The notes under the pieces were generated by a model. It was not told the DNA's origin, did no database searches, and saw only the letters and a list, made by a program, of their open reading frames with translations. DNA of 64,000 bases from an uncultured Myxococcales bacterium (GTDB taxonomy: Bacteria > Myxococcota_A > UBA9042). Each line of letters begins with the position of its first letter. The first letter of the stretch is position 1. The position numbers and the translations under genes are program-made. This document shows, one piece after another, positions 37,001-45,333 of this stretch. Location of the stretch: assembly GCA_903896545.1 (NCBI GenBank), contig CAITYF010000030.1, positions 1-64,000 on the forward strand, read 5' to 3'.

Positions 37001-39549
37001 ACGGCTTGCAGCGTCACCGCCTTCTTGGCCTCCGCAAGCCACGGCGAATTCAGACCGACGTAGAACTCCGAGGGGTACAGCACGGTCACGGTATGACCCG
37101 TTACGGTGTCGTTTGCCGCGTCGACCACTTCCGCCGAGATGACGTAGTCCACGGGACCGCTGCCATCTTCCTTCCCCGGTTGCACGTTGAATGCGAAGTG
37201 TCCGGCGTCGTCGGCTGTGCCCGTGCCTTCTGCGCCGGGCTCGACCGCATCGCCACCGCTGTAGTCGTCGGAATAGCCATACTCAGAGGCTTGGAAATTC
37301 CAGTCTTCATAGCCTGAGAAACCGAGATCATGGCGCCGCACCGCCGCAGTCCACGAGACTTTCGCGTGTGCGACCGGAGCGCCAAAAAGGTACCGAGCGT
37401 CGACTTGAAACGGCAGCGCTTGCCGCGAGCCCGGCTGGGGCGCGGGGCCAGCAACCTTGACCTCAAACGTCTGACGGCGAAATTCCGCGACCAGAAACGA
37501 CTGCTGCAGCGTTGCGCCGCCGACGTCCGCGGCCACTTCCCAATCACCCAGCGCGGCGGTTTCCGCCACGTCCAGGTCAAAGGAGAAACCGCCGAACGGC
37601 GTCAGTTCCAAGTCTTTTTGCAGCATCACGGCGCCACGCGCGTCCTGGACTTTTACGTGTGCCACTTTTTCGCGCGGCACCGTCATGCCTTTGCCGGACA
37701 CGTCGCGCACGACGCCCTTGAAGTGTGCGGTCTCGCCAGGGCGATAGACGCCGCGGTCAGTGAACAGCACGCCGCGGATCGTAGCGGCCGCGCCGTTCCA
37801 GCTGTAGGGCACACCAAAACTCCACGGATACATGCCTTGCCGCCAGTCGCCGAGCGTCACGGCGAGGTCGTCGCCCTTTTGCACGACCACCAGCAGGTCC
37901 GTTGCGCTGAGCGTGTGGCCGCCCTCGTTTTCCAGCGCTGGATTGTCGGCGCCCTTGGCTTTTGGCCCCAGCAGTGTTTCGTTGCCGGGCAGGCGCCAGA
38001 GACCAAGCTGGTTCGTCGTGCCATGCGCCGTTGCCAGCCCCGAAGGTGCGAACACCTGTGCGGTGGCGTCCGCAATTGGCTTGCCGTCGTGTAGTCCAAC
38101 CGCCCACACGAGACCGGATTCCGTCCCCGTCTTCACCACCAGACCGATGTCCGTCACGTTGGCGAGCAGCCGTTGCTGCCACGGTTCATTCCACGGGCGC
38201 GCTTTCAGCGCCTTCAGTTCGCTCGACGTCACTTCCGCCACGACAAGTCCGCGGCTCGCCGTTCCGCATTTCGCGGGCAGGTCCAATTCGTCCTTGTGCC
38301 ACTTGTCGGTCGTCGAAACGATCGGCAGGTCAAACTCCTGCACCGCCAGTCCCGACCAATCCAGGGCTTCTTGGCTCTCATCGCTCCATGATCTTTGGAT
38401 CACGTTTGCGTGCTGGGCCATGAAGACCGCGGCCTTGTCGGCGGCGAGCATCGCGCACTTCACGTGGACGCTGGAAATATTGCGCGTCCACAGCAGCGGC
38501 CGCCGGTCCGCCTCAACCGTCACGACGCCGCGGTCCATGCGCATGCGCGGCTTGCCGTTGCCCGTCTGGAACGCGTAAGTCGGCGAGACGTCCAAAGCCA
38601 GCGCTTGGCCGTATTCGTCGTGCAAGTCCTTGTCGACGGTCAGCGTGTACTTCGTGCTCGGCTCCAAATCCAGAACCGCTTCCCGCGCCTCGTCGTCGGC
38701 CCACGTCCAGGCGTTCGCCAGCGTTTTCACCGGCGGGTTCAGGTGTACGGACTTCGCGACGGCTTCGATGTCGACCTGCGTGGAGAACTGAATTCGCAGA
38801 CGCGCCTCGTCCGGCTCGATCCGCGCGTCCTTGGACGGCGTGACCGACACCACTTTGAACGCCGGCGCCACCGTCAACGTCGTTTCAAAAGGCGCATCCA
38901 GCGGCGCATCGCCCGTGGCGGGAGGAACGTGGTCGCAATGGAATTGAAACTGCGCCCCAGGCGGCAACGAGGGCGCACGCAGGGCGACTTCGGTGGCGAT
39001 CGCGGTCGGCACTACAGCCTGCAGCGCGACTGGCGTGTCGCCACCTTGCAACACGCAATTGGCTGCCGCCGCTTGGGAACGCACTGGCTGGTTGAACGTC
39101 AGGTAGAGGTCAAAACCGCGTGACGGCGCGCCGCGCAGGTCCACGCCGGTGACGCGCAGGAGCGACAACGGCGCCTCCACGAACGCGAACTCGTGCTCCA
39201 CCGTCCGATCCGCCAGCGCGCCACGCAGCGCCAGTTTGTACTGCGTCGCCGCGTGCAGCCCCGCCGTTTCCACCAGCAGCGTCTGCGGGTCGGCCCAGCG
39301 TGCAGTCATTTTGCCCGCAGGACCTTCGGGCGCGGGCGTGAGCGCGACCGGCAGATCCGTCAGCGGTTTGCCCACCGCGCTCGCGGGCACAGCTGGTGCG
39401 CTGAACTGCAGGCGCAGCGGTTGTTCAGCGGAGACGTGCGCCGTGGGTGAAAATGAAAGCACGTGAAGGTCCGCTTGAGGCTTCTTGGTGCACGCAAAAA
39501 CGGCAAAAAGGGCGACGAAGGCGGGGACGAAGCGCGGCAAACGGGCCAT
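34018..39549 (-). CDS. yfhM: Bacterial alpha-2-macroglobulin (YfhM type) lipoprotein
   Basis: This 1843-residue periplasmic protease trap is thought to guard the envelope against invading proteases by covalently caging them. ATG 39549 has GGAGG seven bases upstream, and the signal peptide ends in FAVFAC (Cys20). Macroglobulin domains fill the N-terminal half; LFTDRGVYRPGETAHFKG near residue 600 is the A2M_N signature. SAFWAPALVTDENGTVTVHF near 1170 marks the A2M domain after the bait region. The thioester motif CLEQ is present at about 1372 (YPYGCLEQTLSRL), so covalent trapping is expected. The length exceeds the 1653 residues of Escherichia coli YfhM. It leads an operon with pbpC and an archaemetzincin. 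Confidence 0.96.
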   Translation of the reverse strand: MARLPRFVPAFVALFAVFACTKKPQADLHVLSFSPTAHVSAEQPLRLQFSAPAVPASAVGKPLTDLPVALTPAPEGPAGKMTARWADPQTLLVETAGLHAATQYKLALRGALADRTVEHEFAFVEAPLSLLRVTGVDLRGAPSRGFDLYLTFNQPVRSQAAAANCVLQGGDTPVALQAVVPTAIATEVALRAPSLPPGAQFQFHCDHVPPATGDAPLDAPFETTLTVAPAFKVVSVTPSKDARIEPDEARLRIQFSTQVDIEAVAKSVHLNPPVKTLANAWTWADDEAREAVLDLEPSTKYTLTVDKDLHDEYGQALALDVSPTYAFQTGNGKPRMRMDRGVVTVEADRRPLLWTRNISSVHVKCAMLAADKAAVFMAQHANVIQRSWSDESQEALDWSGLAVQEFDLPIVSTTDKWHKDELDLPAKCGTASRGLVVAEVTSSELKALKARPWNEPWQQRLLANVTDIGLVVKTGTESGLVWAVGLHDGKPIADATAQVFAPSGLATAHGTTNQLGLWRLPGNETLLGPKAKGADNPALENEGGHTLSATDLLVVVQKGDDLAVTLGDWRQGMYPWSFGVPYSWNGAAATIRGVLFTDRGVYRPGETAHFKGVVRDVSGKGMTVPREKVAHVKVQDARGAVMLQKDLELTPFGGFSFDLDVAETAALGDWEVAADVGGATLQQSFLVAEFRRQTFEVKVAGPAPQPGSRQALPFQVDARYLFGAPVAHAKVSWTAAVRRHDLGFSGYEDWNFQASEYGYSDDYSGGDAVEPGAEGTGTADDAGHFAFNVQPGKEDGSGPVDYVISAEVVDAANDTVTGHTVTVLYPSEFYVGLNSPWLAEAKKAVTLQAVALHPDGTPARTSATLKLVREDWVCTPRRHSSAYDEDCKHVETASTEQQVTLNGAQTALTVTPPEPGSYHVELSAKDAKGHVVKTSSWLWVHGAGNAAWQPSGAAKMDLVASQKTYKPGDSARILARTSLHTGLALLTVERNGVLDARVQPLKGQAEPFDFRLSAENAPNVMASVTVVQGRSGPEDKQRPRLQMGVVNLPVVASDRHLKVTVTTARESYEPGEEVTATVRLSSNDAPVVGEVAVSVADEGVLQLIGFRTPDLHDPMYAPWDWAVTTATNWTNLLRPSDPHVNDTEEGGDSAARSQVRKRFLSSAFWAPALVTDENGTVTVHFTAPDNLTAFRVMAIAADNGARFGSGDKRFTVKKPVQAQPIVPRFLVPGDRADLGVLVHNHSGVAGEALVKVTATGVTVDQAEMRVQVPSEGSIRVPFAATALTGEKATLRIDVSLGKSHDSVEMELPLVERLMVDRTVAGKGRTEQRVEIPVAFQPGFVAGASRLEIAIDRTGMAALQPALKALIAYPYGCLEQTLSRLVPLAKVKELAVVAGLDGLQGPTLDKYLAAGAAKLLKFQDSSGHFSLWPGGHGEPHYTVYAMQGVVELLRSGIAVDHTLAMDGARALADWTRRQTQINGNRDTVTLVQAADVLAGLDAADASLNTRLFDARAALPRFGQAVLLHALVASKAPTAQIQTLLAELLAHVVVEGDAAYVVDRDAGEDDWWWPTLRNVRPTAALLEALLILQPKHPLSPKLAQHLLTSAREDGSWANTHDNAHAVTALAAWARAQSKGEAHVVVQLNGKTLADQTIHGHEAVNLSLPLADVQPGSLSIQTTTPVRYLARVVTARREQPAQAVDRGFQVTRRYLNPETGKELTEVKAGQLVKVEIAIQTAKSRRDVALVDPLPAGFEGASLRAEDNDEVLGHGYGADDWTGRWWVWQWKEQHDEETRAFAGQLNAGLTRFHYLARALISGTFTAAPTTVEAMYEPDLHGRSASATVVVK

Positions 39550-39730
39550 GAACGGGCCTCCGGGAACTGGCGGGTGAAGAGCCAGTTTGTGCGCTTGTCA
39601 ACGGGGTACGTCAAGGTTCAATTCACCGGCCCAACGGGCATTGCCGCCGATTTCCAGCAGATTGCTTGTCGCCGCCCCCGTCGCCCGTTACGATGCAAAA
39701 GGGCGGATGTTTTGGCCCCCGGATGGCAGG

Positions 39731-42700
39731 ATGAACGCACGGCGACGCACAACGGGGAACGGCAGAGGCTTCAAGCTCGCGTTCGGGTGGCTGGCGGCGC
39801 TCGTGTTGACCGCCGCGTGCAGCACGCCCGCCACGACGGAAACGCCCGCGGCTGACGTGGCGGATACGTTGGCAGCTGACGTGACCGCGACGACAGACAT
39901 CGCTGGCGATTCGACCGAGGTGGCTGCCGCGTGCCCTGGAGGTGACGGTTGTGCGTGCGCAACGGACGCGGAATGCGCCACCAAGCACTGTTTGGCCGAC
40001 GAAGCCGGCGTGAAGACGTGCGCGCGTTCGTGCAGCAGCGACCTTTGCCCAGTCGGTTTTGGCTGCGGCACGTTGGACGGCAAGTCGCTCTGCATTCCTC
40101 GGCGCGTCAACTTGTGCGAACCGTGCCTGAAAGACTCCGCGGAATGCGAAATCACCGGCCTGCCCGGCGCGGCGTGCGTGAAGTACGGCAACTTGGGGGC
40201 GTTCTGCGGCGCGGCGTGCACGAGTGACGGCGACTGCGGCACTGGTTTTGCGTGTCGCAGCGTGGAGCGCATCGAAGGTGGCACAGCGCAACAGTGTGTG
40301 CGTGTCGACACGGGCGGCGCCTTGAGCGAATGCGCGTGCAGCCAACGGGCGATCGACGCGCAGAAGACGACCCTGTGCGGCGTTACCGGCGGCGCGCACA
40401 CCTGCGCGGGCGTCCGCACGTGCGGTGCGAGCGGCTTGAGCCTGTGTGACGCGCTGACGCCAACGACAGAAACCTGCGACGGCGTCGACAACGACTGCAA
40501 CGGCGCGACGGACGAAGGCACGTGCAACGACAGCAACCCGTGCACGGACGATTCTTGCGGGGGCGCAGCGGGCTGTAGCAACCCGAGCAACACGGCGGAA
40601 TGTAGCGACGGCAACGCGTGCACGTTGAACGACGCGTGCGCCGACGGCACGTGCGTTGGCACGGTCGACGCGTGCGATGACGCAAACCTGTGCACCGACG
40701 ACTCGTGCGACAAGTTCAAAGGCTGCGCGCACAAGTCCAACACAGCGACGTGCGACGACGGCGACCTGTGCACGCTGAGCGACCTCTGCAAAGGCGGCGT
40801 CTGCCTGCCCGGGGAAGTCACGGTGTGCGATGACGGCGTCGCGTGCACAGCCGACGCCTGTACCGGCACCGGTTGCATCTTTACGCCCGCCACCGGCGGC
40901 ATTTGCAGCGACAACGACGCGTGTACCGCTGCGGACGCGTGCCTCGACGGCGCGTGCAAAGGCACCGCGATCAGCTGCGACGACGCGAATCCCTGTTCGG
41001 ACGACTCTTGCACGCCGAGCAAGGGCTGCGTGCACGTCGACGGCGCCGGCACGTGTGACGACGGCAATCCGTGCACCGACTCCGACACGTGCGCGGGCGG
41101 TGCTTGTGTCGGCACGGCCAAGACGTGCACCAGCTTGGGCGTGTGTTTGACCGCCGCGTGCAGCGCGATCGCGGGCGGCTGTTCCTACGTCCAGAAGCCC
41201 GAAGGCACCGCGTGCAGCGACGGCGACGCATGCACAAGCGACGACGCGTGCGTGAGTGGCGATTGTGCCGGTAACGCCACGAACTGCGCGGACGGCAACG
41301 CGTGCACCGAGGACAGCTGCAGTCAGGTCAGCGGTTGCGGCCACGTGGCCTTGACCGGCGCATGCGACGATGGCAACAGCTGCACGCAAAATGACACCTG
41401 CGCCACCGGCACGTGCGTCGGCGTGGCGCTCGACTGTGACGACGGCAAACCGTGCACCGACGACACCTGCACGGCGGGTGGCGGTTGCAAGCACACGAAC
41501 CACGTGGGCAGTTGCGATGATGGCAAGCCGTGCACCAGCGGCGACGTGTGCACCGGTTCGGTCTGTGCCGGACCCACGGCGACGGACTGCGCGGACGCGG
41601 ATCCCTGCACCGACGACAGCTGCGACGTGGCCACGGGCTGCAAACACGCGCCCAACAGCACCGGCTTGTGCGACTTGGACAACAGCAAGTGTACGCCGGA
41701 CAAGTGCAGTTCGGGCGTCTGCGCCGCTGGCGTTGCCAAGGTGTGCGATGACGGCTTGTCGTGCACGACCGACGCGTGCAGCGCAACGACGGGCGATTGC
41801 GTGTTCACACCCGTGACGAACGGCACCGCTTGTGACGATGCCAACAACTGTACCTCGCCCGACACCTGCCAGGCGGGCGCGTGCGTGGGCAACTTGCCGG
41901 GCACCGCGGTGACGACGTACGCCGGACAGGGGAGCGCGGGCGGCAAGGACGACGCCAATAGCCAACTCGCCACGTTCAACCAGCCGCGGAGTCTCGCTTT
42001 GGACGCCGGCGGCGCGCTGTACGTTGCGGACACGGGCGGCTTCAAGATTCGCAAGATCGCGGTTGACGGCACCGTGTCAACGTGGGCGGGCCAAGGTATC
42101 TCCGGCTACCTGGAAGGGACGGGTACGGTCGCGCGCTTTTCATACCCAGAGGCGGTTGTCGTCGCTGGCACCGACCTGTACGTGTCGGACTCTCGCGTGC
42201 AAAACATCCGGAAAATCGCGGCTGACCAGTCGACAAGCCTCATCGCCGGCTCAAACGTCGAGCCCAGTGGCCCCGGCTTCCCGAATCCCGGCGACTTTCA
42301 GGATGGCCCCGCATCAGGCGCGCTCTTTTCCTCGCCAACGGGCCTCGCTTGGAACGCCACGACCAGCACGCTGTACGTCGCTGACCGCGGCAACAACCGC
42401 ATCCGCGCGATCGACATCGCTGGCAGCACCGTGAGCACCCTCGTGGGCACCGGCGCGGCGGGTCAAAATGACGGTCCGCTGATCGGCGCGACGCTAAACC
42501 AGCCAACAGGTCTCTTCCTCAGCAGCGACGGCAGCAAGCTCTACGTCACCGATCAGGGCAGCAACGTCGTGCGGCTCATCGACTTGGTCGCCAACACGGT
42601 CAGCACCATCGCTGGCATTGGCAGCGTAGGCAACGCGGACGGCGCCAACATGACCGTGGCGAGCTTCAGCACGCCCTGGGGCATCACTGGCGACGGCACG

Positions 42701-42934
42701 ACGCTCTGGCTCGCCGACAAGGGCAACCACCGCTTGCGCACGATCAACGCGACGGCGACCAGCACGCTCACGGGCAGCACCAGCACGCCGTTTGCCAACG
42801 GCACGTTCAGCTTGGCGACGTTCAACCAGCCCAGCGGCATCCTTTGGGTCAGCACGGGCGTGTGGTACGTGGCCGATACCGGCAATCACCGGATTCGTAA
42901 ATTGGTTGATCCGAACGCGGGTTGCGTGCCATAG
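39731..42934 (+). CDS. Lipoprotein with 18 alternating CTDC-type cysteine repeats and an NHL propeller
   Basis: ATG 39731 (weak ribosome-binding site) gives 1067 residues with a signal peptide ending in LTAAC (Cys30). A short Asp/Thr/Ala tether leads to Cys-rich EGF-like modules (residues 60-245). A MopE-type motif ETCDGVDNDCNGATDEG follows near 246. Residues 263-720 contain 18 four-cysteine repeats that strictly alternate between two spacing classes. The C-terminal third is an NHL-repeat beta-propeller, with repeated blades such as FNQPRSLALDAGGALYVADT, NRIRAID and NHRIRKL. The architecture suggests a long, disulfide-stiffened stalk carrying a binding propeller at the tip. It is divergent from the alpha-2-macroglobulin gene. 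Confidence 0.88.
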   Translation: MNARRRTTGNGRGFKLAFGWLAALVLTAACSTPATTETPAADVADTLAADVTATTDIAGDSTEVAAACPGGDGCACATDAECATKHCLADEAGVKTCARSCSSDLCPVGFGCGTLDGKSLCIPRRVNLCEPCLKDSAECEITGLPGAACVKYGNLGAFCGAACTSDGDCGTGFACRSVERIEGGTAQQCVRVDTGGALSECACSQRAIDAQKTTLCGVTGGAHTCAGVRTCGASGLSLCDALTPTTETCDGVDNDCNGATDEGTCNDSNPCTDDSCGGAAGCSNPSNTAECSDGNACTLNDACADGTCVGTVDACDDANLCTDDSCDKFKGCAHKSNTATCDDGDLCTLSDLCKGGVCLPGEVTVCDDGVACTADACTGTGCIFTPATGGICSDNDACTAADACLDGACKGTAISCDDANPCSDDSCTPSKGCVHVDGAGTCDDGNPCTDSDTCAGGACVGTAKTCTSLGVCLTAACSAIAGGCSYVQKPEGTACSDGDACTSDDACVSGDCAGNATNCADGNACTEDSCSQVSGCGHVALTGACDDGNSCTQNDTCATGTCVGVALDCDDGKPCTDDTCTAGGGCKHTNHVGSCDDGKPCTSGDVCTGSVCAGPTATDCADADPCTDDSCDVATGCKHAPNSTGLCDLDNSKCTPDKCSSGVCAAGVAKVCDDGLSCTTDACSATTGDCVFTPVTNGTACDDANNCTSPDTCQAGACVGNLPGTAVTTYAGQGSAGGKDDANSQLATFNQPRSLALDAGGALYVADTGGFKIRKIAVDGTVSTWAGQGISGYLEGTGTVARFSYPEAVVVAGTDLYVSDSRVQNIRKIAADQSTSLIAGSNVEPSGPGFPNPGDFQDGPASGALFSSPTGLAWNATTSTLYVADRGNNRIRAIDIAGSTVSTLVGTGAAGQNDGPLIGATLNQPTGLFLSSDGSKLYVTDQGSNVVRLIDLVANTVSTIAGIGSVGNADGANMTVASFSTPWGITGDGTTLWLADKGNHRLRTINATATSTLTGSTSTPFANGTFSLATFNQPSGILWVSTGVWYVADTGNHRIRKLVDPNAGCVP

Positions 42935-42957
42935 GCAACCTCCTACACGAGGTTTGC

Positions 42958-43287
42958 ATGGCAGCTGATCGGTACACGACCTTTGAAGCGTTCTTTCCCT
43001 TCTACTTGCAGGAGCACGGAAACGCCGTGAACCGGCGCTTGCACTTCGTCGGTACGACGCTGGTGAACGTGTTGCTGCTGACGGCTTTGATCGAAGGCAA
43101 ACCGTGGCTGCTGGCGTTGACGCCGGTGTGCGGCTACGGTTTTGCGTGGATCGGCCACTTCATCGTGGAAAAGAACCGACCAGCGACGTTCCAGTACCCG
43201 TTGTGGTCGCTGATGGGGGACTACAAAATGTATGGCCTGATGCTGCGCGGCAAGCTGTGGAGTCACGGGGCAGACGGAGTCGGCTGA
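42958..43287 (+). CDS. DUF962 / Mpo1-like membrane protein
   Basis: ATG 42958 has GAGG five bases upstream; the longer frame to 42922 overlaps the previous gene and lacks support. The 109-residue protein has FFPFYLQEHGNAVNRRLHFV, two hydrophobic segments, WIGHFIVEKNRPATFQYPLW and SLMGDYKMY, which are the DUF962 hallmarks. The yeast member Mpo1 is a dioxygenase acting on 2-hydroxy fatty acids, with conserved His residues as iron ligands. The equivalent His (EHGN, LHFVG, GHF) are present. A role in lipid alpha-oxidation is therefore possible but unproven for bacteria. It lies 23 bases after the NHL lipoprotein, so it may be co-transcribed. Confidence 0.92.
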   Translation: MAADRYTTFEAFFPFYLQEHGNAVNRRLHFVGTTLVNVLLLTALIEGKPWLLALTPVCGYGFAWIGHFIVEKNRPATFQYPLWSLMGDYKMYGLMLRGKLWSHGADGVG

Positions 43288-43303
43288 TTTGACGCCGCGC
43301 CGC

Positions 43304-44305
43304 TCAAAACGCCAGCGCAATCTTGCCAAAATGCTGCCCCGTCGCCATCTCCGCCAGCGCCGCTTGCGCGTCCGTCCAAGGCAGCACCCGCTCCACCACC
43401 GGCTGTAGACGCCCCGCTTCAATCGCCGTGAGCATCGCCCGCGCCGACGCAGCGTGTCCAACCATGACGCCGAGCACGCGCAGGTTCTTCATCAGGATCG
43501 GCAACAGCGTCGCGTCTGGTTGCACACCGGAGAGCACGCCAATCACCGCAATGTGACCGTGCGGCCGCGCGACCAGGAGCGACTGGCCGAAGGTCTGCCC
43601 ACCGCCCACTTCTACGACGTGGTCGACGCCGCCGGTCAGCGCAAGGATCTTCTTGCCCCACGCCGGTTCCTGCTTGTAGTTCAGCGTTTGCCACGCGCCC
43701 AGCGCGCGCGCACGTTCCAACTTCGCGTCGGATGAGGAAATCACGATGGGGCGTGCGCCCATGAGCACGGCAAACTGCAGGGCGAAAATCGACACACCGC
43801 CTGTACCTTGAATGAGAACGGTCTCGCCCGCCTTCAGGTGGCCTTGCGTGACCAGCGCAGTCCACGCGGTCAGCGCGGCGCACGGGAGCGTGGCGGCTTG
43901 GACGTCGGTCAGGTGCTCCGGCACGGGCAGGACGCCATCGGCCCGCAGCACCGCGTATTCGCGCAACATGCCGCCCAACGGACCGCCCAGCGTGGCGCGC
44001 AGGACCTCTGGCGTCGCTTCACCGTCTTGCCAAAGCTGGTTGAACAGGCCAATGACGCGTTCGCCCACTTTGCGCTGCGTCACGCCGGCTCCGACGGCGT
44101 CGATGATGCCTACGCCGTCAGATAGCGGCACCAGAGGCAGTGGCTGTCGCGGATTGTAGGTGCCCGAAACCGTCATGAAGTCGCGATAGTTCAGCGAGCA
44201 CGCGCGCAATTGAACGCGGACCTCACCGACACCGGGCTCCGGCAGTGGCCGATCGACCCTGTGCAAACCGTTGGCACCAAAAGACTGCAGCTCAATCGCG
44301 CGCAT
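43304..44305 (-). CDS. Zinc-free MDR-family NAD(P)-dependent oxidoreductase (quinone-reductase-like)
   Basis: ATG 44305 has GGAGG six bases upstream, giving 333 residues. The N-terminal GroES-like domain (DRPLPEPGVGEVRVQLRACS, SLNYRDFMTVSGTY) and the nucleotide-binding domain (AGETVLIQGTGGVSIFALQF, then VISSSDAKLERARALGA) are complete. The usual catalytic-zinc Cys of alcohol dehydrogenases is replaced in RACSLNYRDF, as in quinone oxidoreductases and related enoyl reductases, and the four-Cys structural zinc lobe is absent. It should reduce an activated double bond or quinone with NAD(P)H in the cytoplasm; the substrate is unknown. It converges on the DUF962 gene and is divergent from the 44395 lipoprotein gene. 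Confidence 0.93.
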   Translation of the reverse strand: MRAIELQSFGANGLHRVDRPLPEPGVGEVRVQLRACSLNYRDFMTVSGTYNPRQPLPLVPLSDGVGIIDAVGAGVTQRKVGERVIGLFNQLWQDGEATPEVLRATLGGPLGGMLREYAVLRADGVLPVPEHLTDVQAATLPCAALTAWTALVTQGHLKAGETVLIQGTGGVSIFALQFAVLMGARPIVISSSDAKLERARALGAWQTLNYKQEPAWGKKILALTGGVDHVVEVGGGQTFGQSLLVARPHGHIAVIGVLSGVQPDATLLPILMKNLRVLGVMVGHAASARAMLTAIEAGRLQPVVERVLPWTDAQAALAEMATGQHFGKIALAF

Positions 44306-44394
44306 GGGACGCCTCCTTCCGGGCGCAGTATCGGCACGCGCGGCCGCGCACGCAAGCGTTGAACCCACCGCGTTTTACGGGTAAGGTCGCTGGC

Positions 44395-44919
44395 GTGAAG
44401 GCTCTCCTTGCACCGCTGCTGCTCGCTCTTGTCACGGTTTCGGCGTGTGATGACGGCCATGGCGCGACCGATGACGACGTCCTCGACGCAACCGCCGACG
44501 CAGCCGAAGACGTTGCGGCGCCCGTGGACACGATCGTACCAGACGTGTGGCCCGAAGGATTTTGGGCGCCGTCGTCGATTGAGCAGCTCTATGGCTACTG
44601 GGTCAACGACGACGGCACGACCGTGCGGGTTTTTCGTTTCGCGCAGTTCGACATGTTTGACCAGGACATGGCGCAGATTTCACCCGTTTACGAGCTGTAC
44701 AAGTACGACGCCGGCACGAAGCCGGTACTGCTGGAGCGCGGACGTGCGACGCTGAGTCTCGGCCCCGTGCTGCATCGCGAAGTGGTCTGGTCGGAGACCG
44801 TGACCGACAAAGGCGCCAAGCGCGAGGACGCGTTCCAGCCGGCGCCAGTGGACACCTTTGCGCTGGCGACGGGTTCGGGTACGCCGCGTGTGTACGTGAG
44901 GGCAGGAAAGTTGCCGTAG
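44395..44919 (+). CDS. Small lipoprotein, unknown function
   Basis: A GTG at 44395 with AAGG eight bases upstream starts a 174-residue protein whose signal peptide (KALLAPLLLALVTVSAC) ends at lipobox Cys18. A short Asp/Ala tether (to about residue 45) precedes a 120-residue beta-rich domain with IEQLYGYWVNDDGTTVRVFR, YELYKYDAG and AFQPAPVDTFALA. That layout recalls small lipocalin-like or META-type lipoproteins in which one strand set reports a value with units, but I cannot assign a family. Thirty-one bases separate it from the next lipoprotein gene, so they form a likely operon. The longer frame from 44245 overlaps the divergent gene and is rejected. Confidence 0.75.
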   Translation: MKALLAPLLLALVTVSACDDGHGATDDDVLDATADAAEDVAAPVDTIVPDVWPEGFWAPSSIEQLYGYWVNDDGTTVRVFRFAQFDMFDQDMAQISPVYELYKYDAGTKPVLLERGRATLSLGPVLHREVVWSETVTDKGAKREDAFQPAPVDTFALATGSGTPRVYVRAGKLP

Positions 44920-44950
44920 CGCCCGCGGGCGCAGACCGAGGAGCAAAGCG

Positions 44951-45274
44951 ATGCGGGTCTTGTGGTCAATGGGCGTAGCGACTCTGTTTCTGAGCGCGTG
45001 CACAAGCAGTTCGGGCAGCAGCGGCGGCGGCGGGGATGCGACCGGCGGCGGTAGCGTCCTGGGCGTCGACATGTCGCCGGGCAAAGCCTGCACGGAGAAG
45101 ACGGGCACCCACTGCTACGACGGCAAAGTTGTGGCGTGTACGTTGGGCGCGTGGTCGATGGTGGAGAATTGCGCGCCGTCGGCTTGCGCCGAGAAGTTCC
45201 TCGGATCAGGCGCGTGTGCAACAGGCAGCAGCGATGCCAGCAGTGGTGACGCGGGCGCGAGCGACGCGAAGTAG
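44951..45274 (+). CDS. Small Cys-containing lipoprotein
   Basis: ATG 44951 follows GAGGAG at seven bases. The 107-residue product has a signal peptide ending in LSAC (Cys17) and a Ser/Gly-rich linker. A compact module with six cysteines follows (KACTEKTGTHCYDGKVVACT, NCAPSACAEKF, GACATGS), then an Asp/Ser tail. The CYDGKVVxC phrase recurs in small myxobacterial lipoproteins, but no function is known. It is probably co-transcribed with the preceding small lipoprotein gene. Its small size and disulfide pattern suggest a periplasmic or surface binding module rather than an enzyme. Confidence 0.78.
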   Translation: MRVLWSMGVATLFLSACTSSSGSSGGGGDATGGGSVLGVDMSPGKACTEKTGTHCYDGKVVACTLGAWSMVENCAPSACAEKFLGSGACATGSSDASSGDAGASDAK

Positions 45275-45333
45275 GGCAGTAACGGCCGCTTCAGTGCGAT
45301 ACGCCGCCCCGTCGCGCGTGCTACGCTCCGCCG

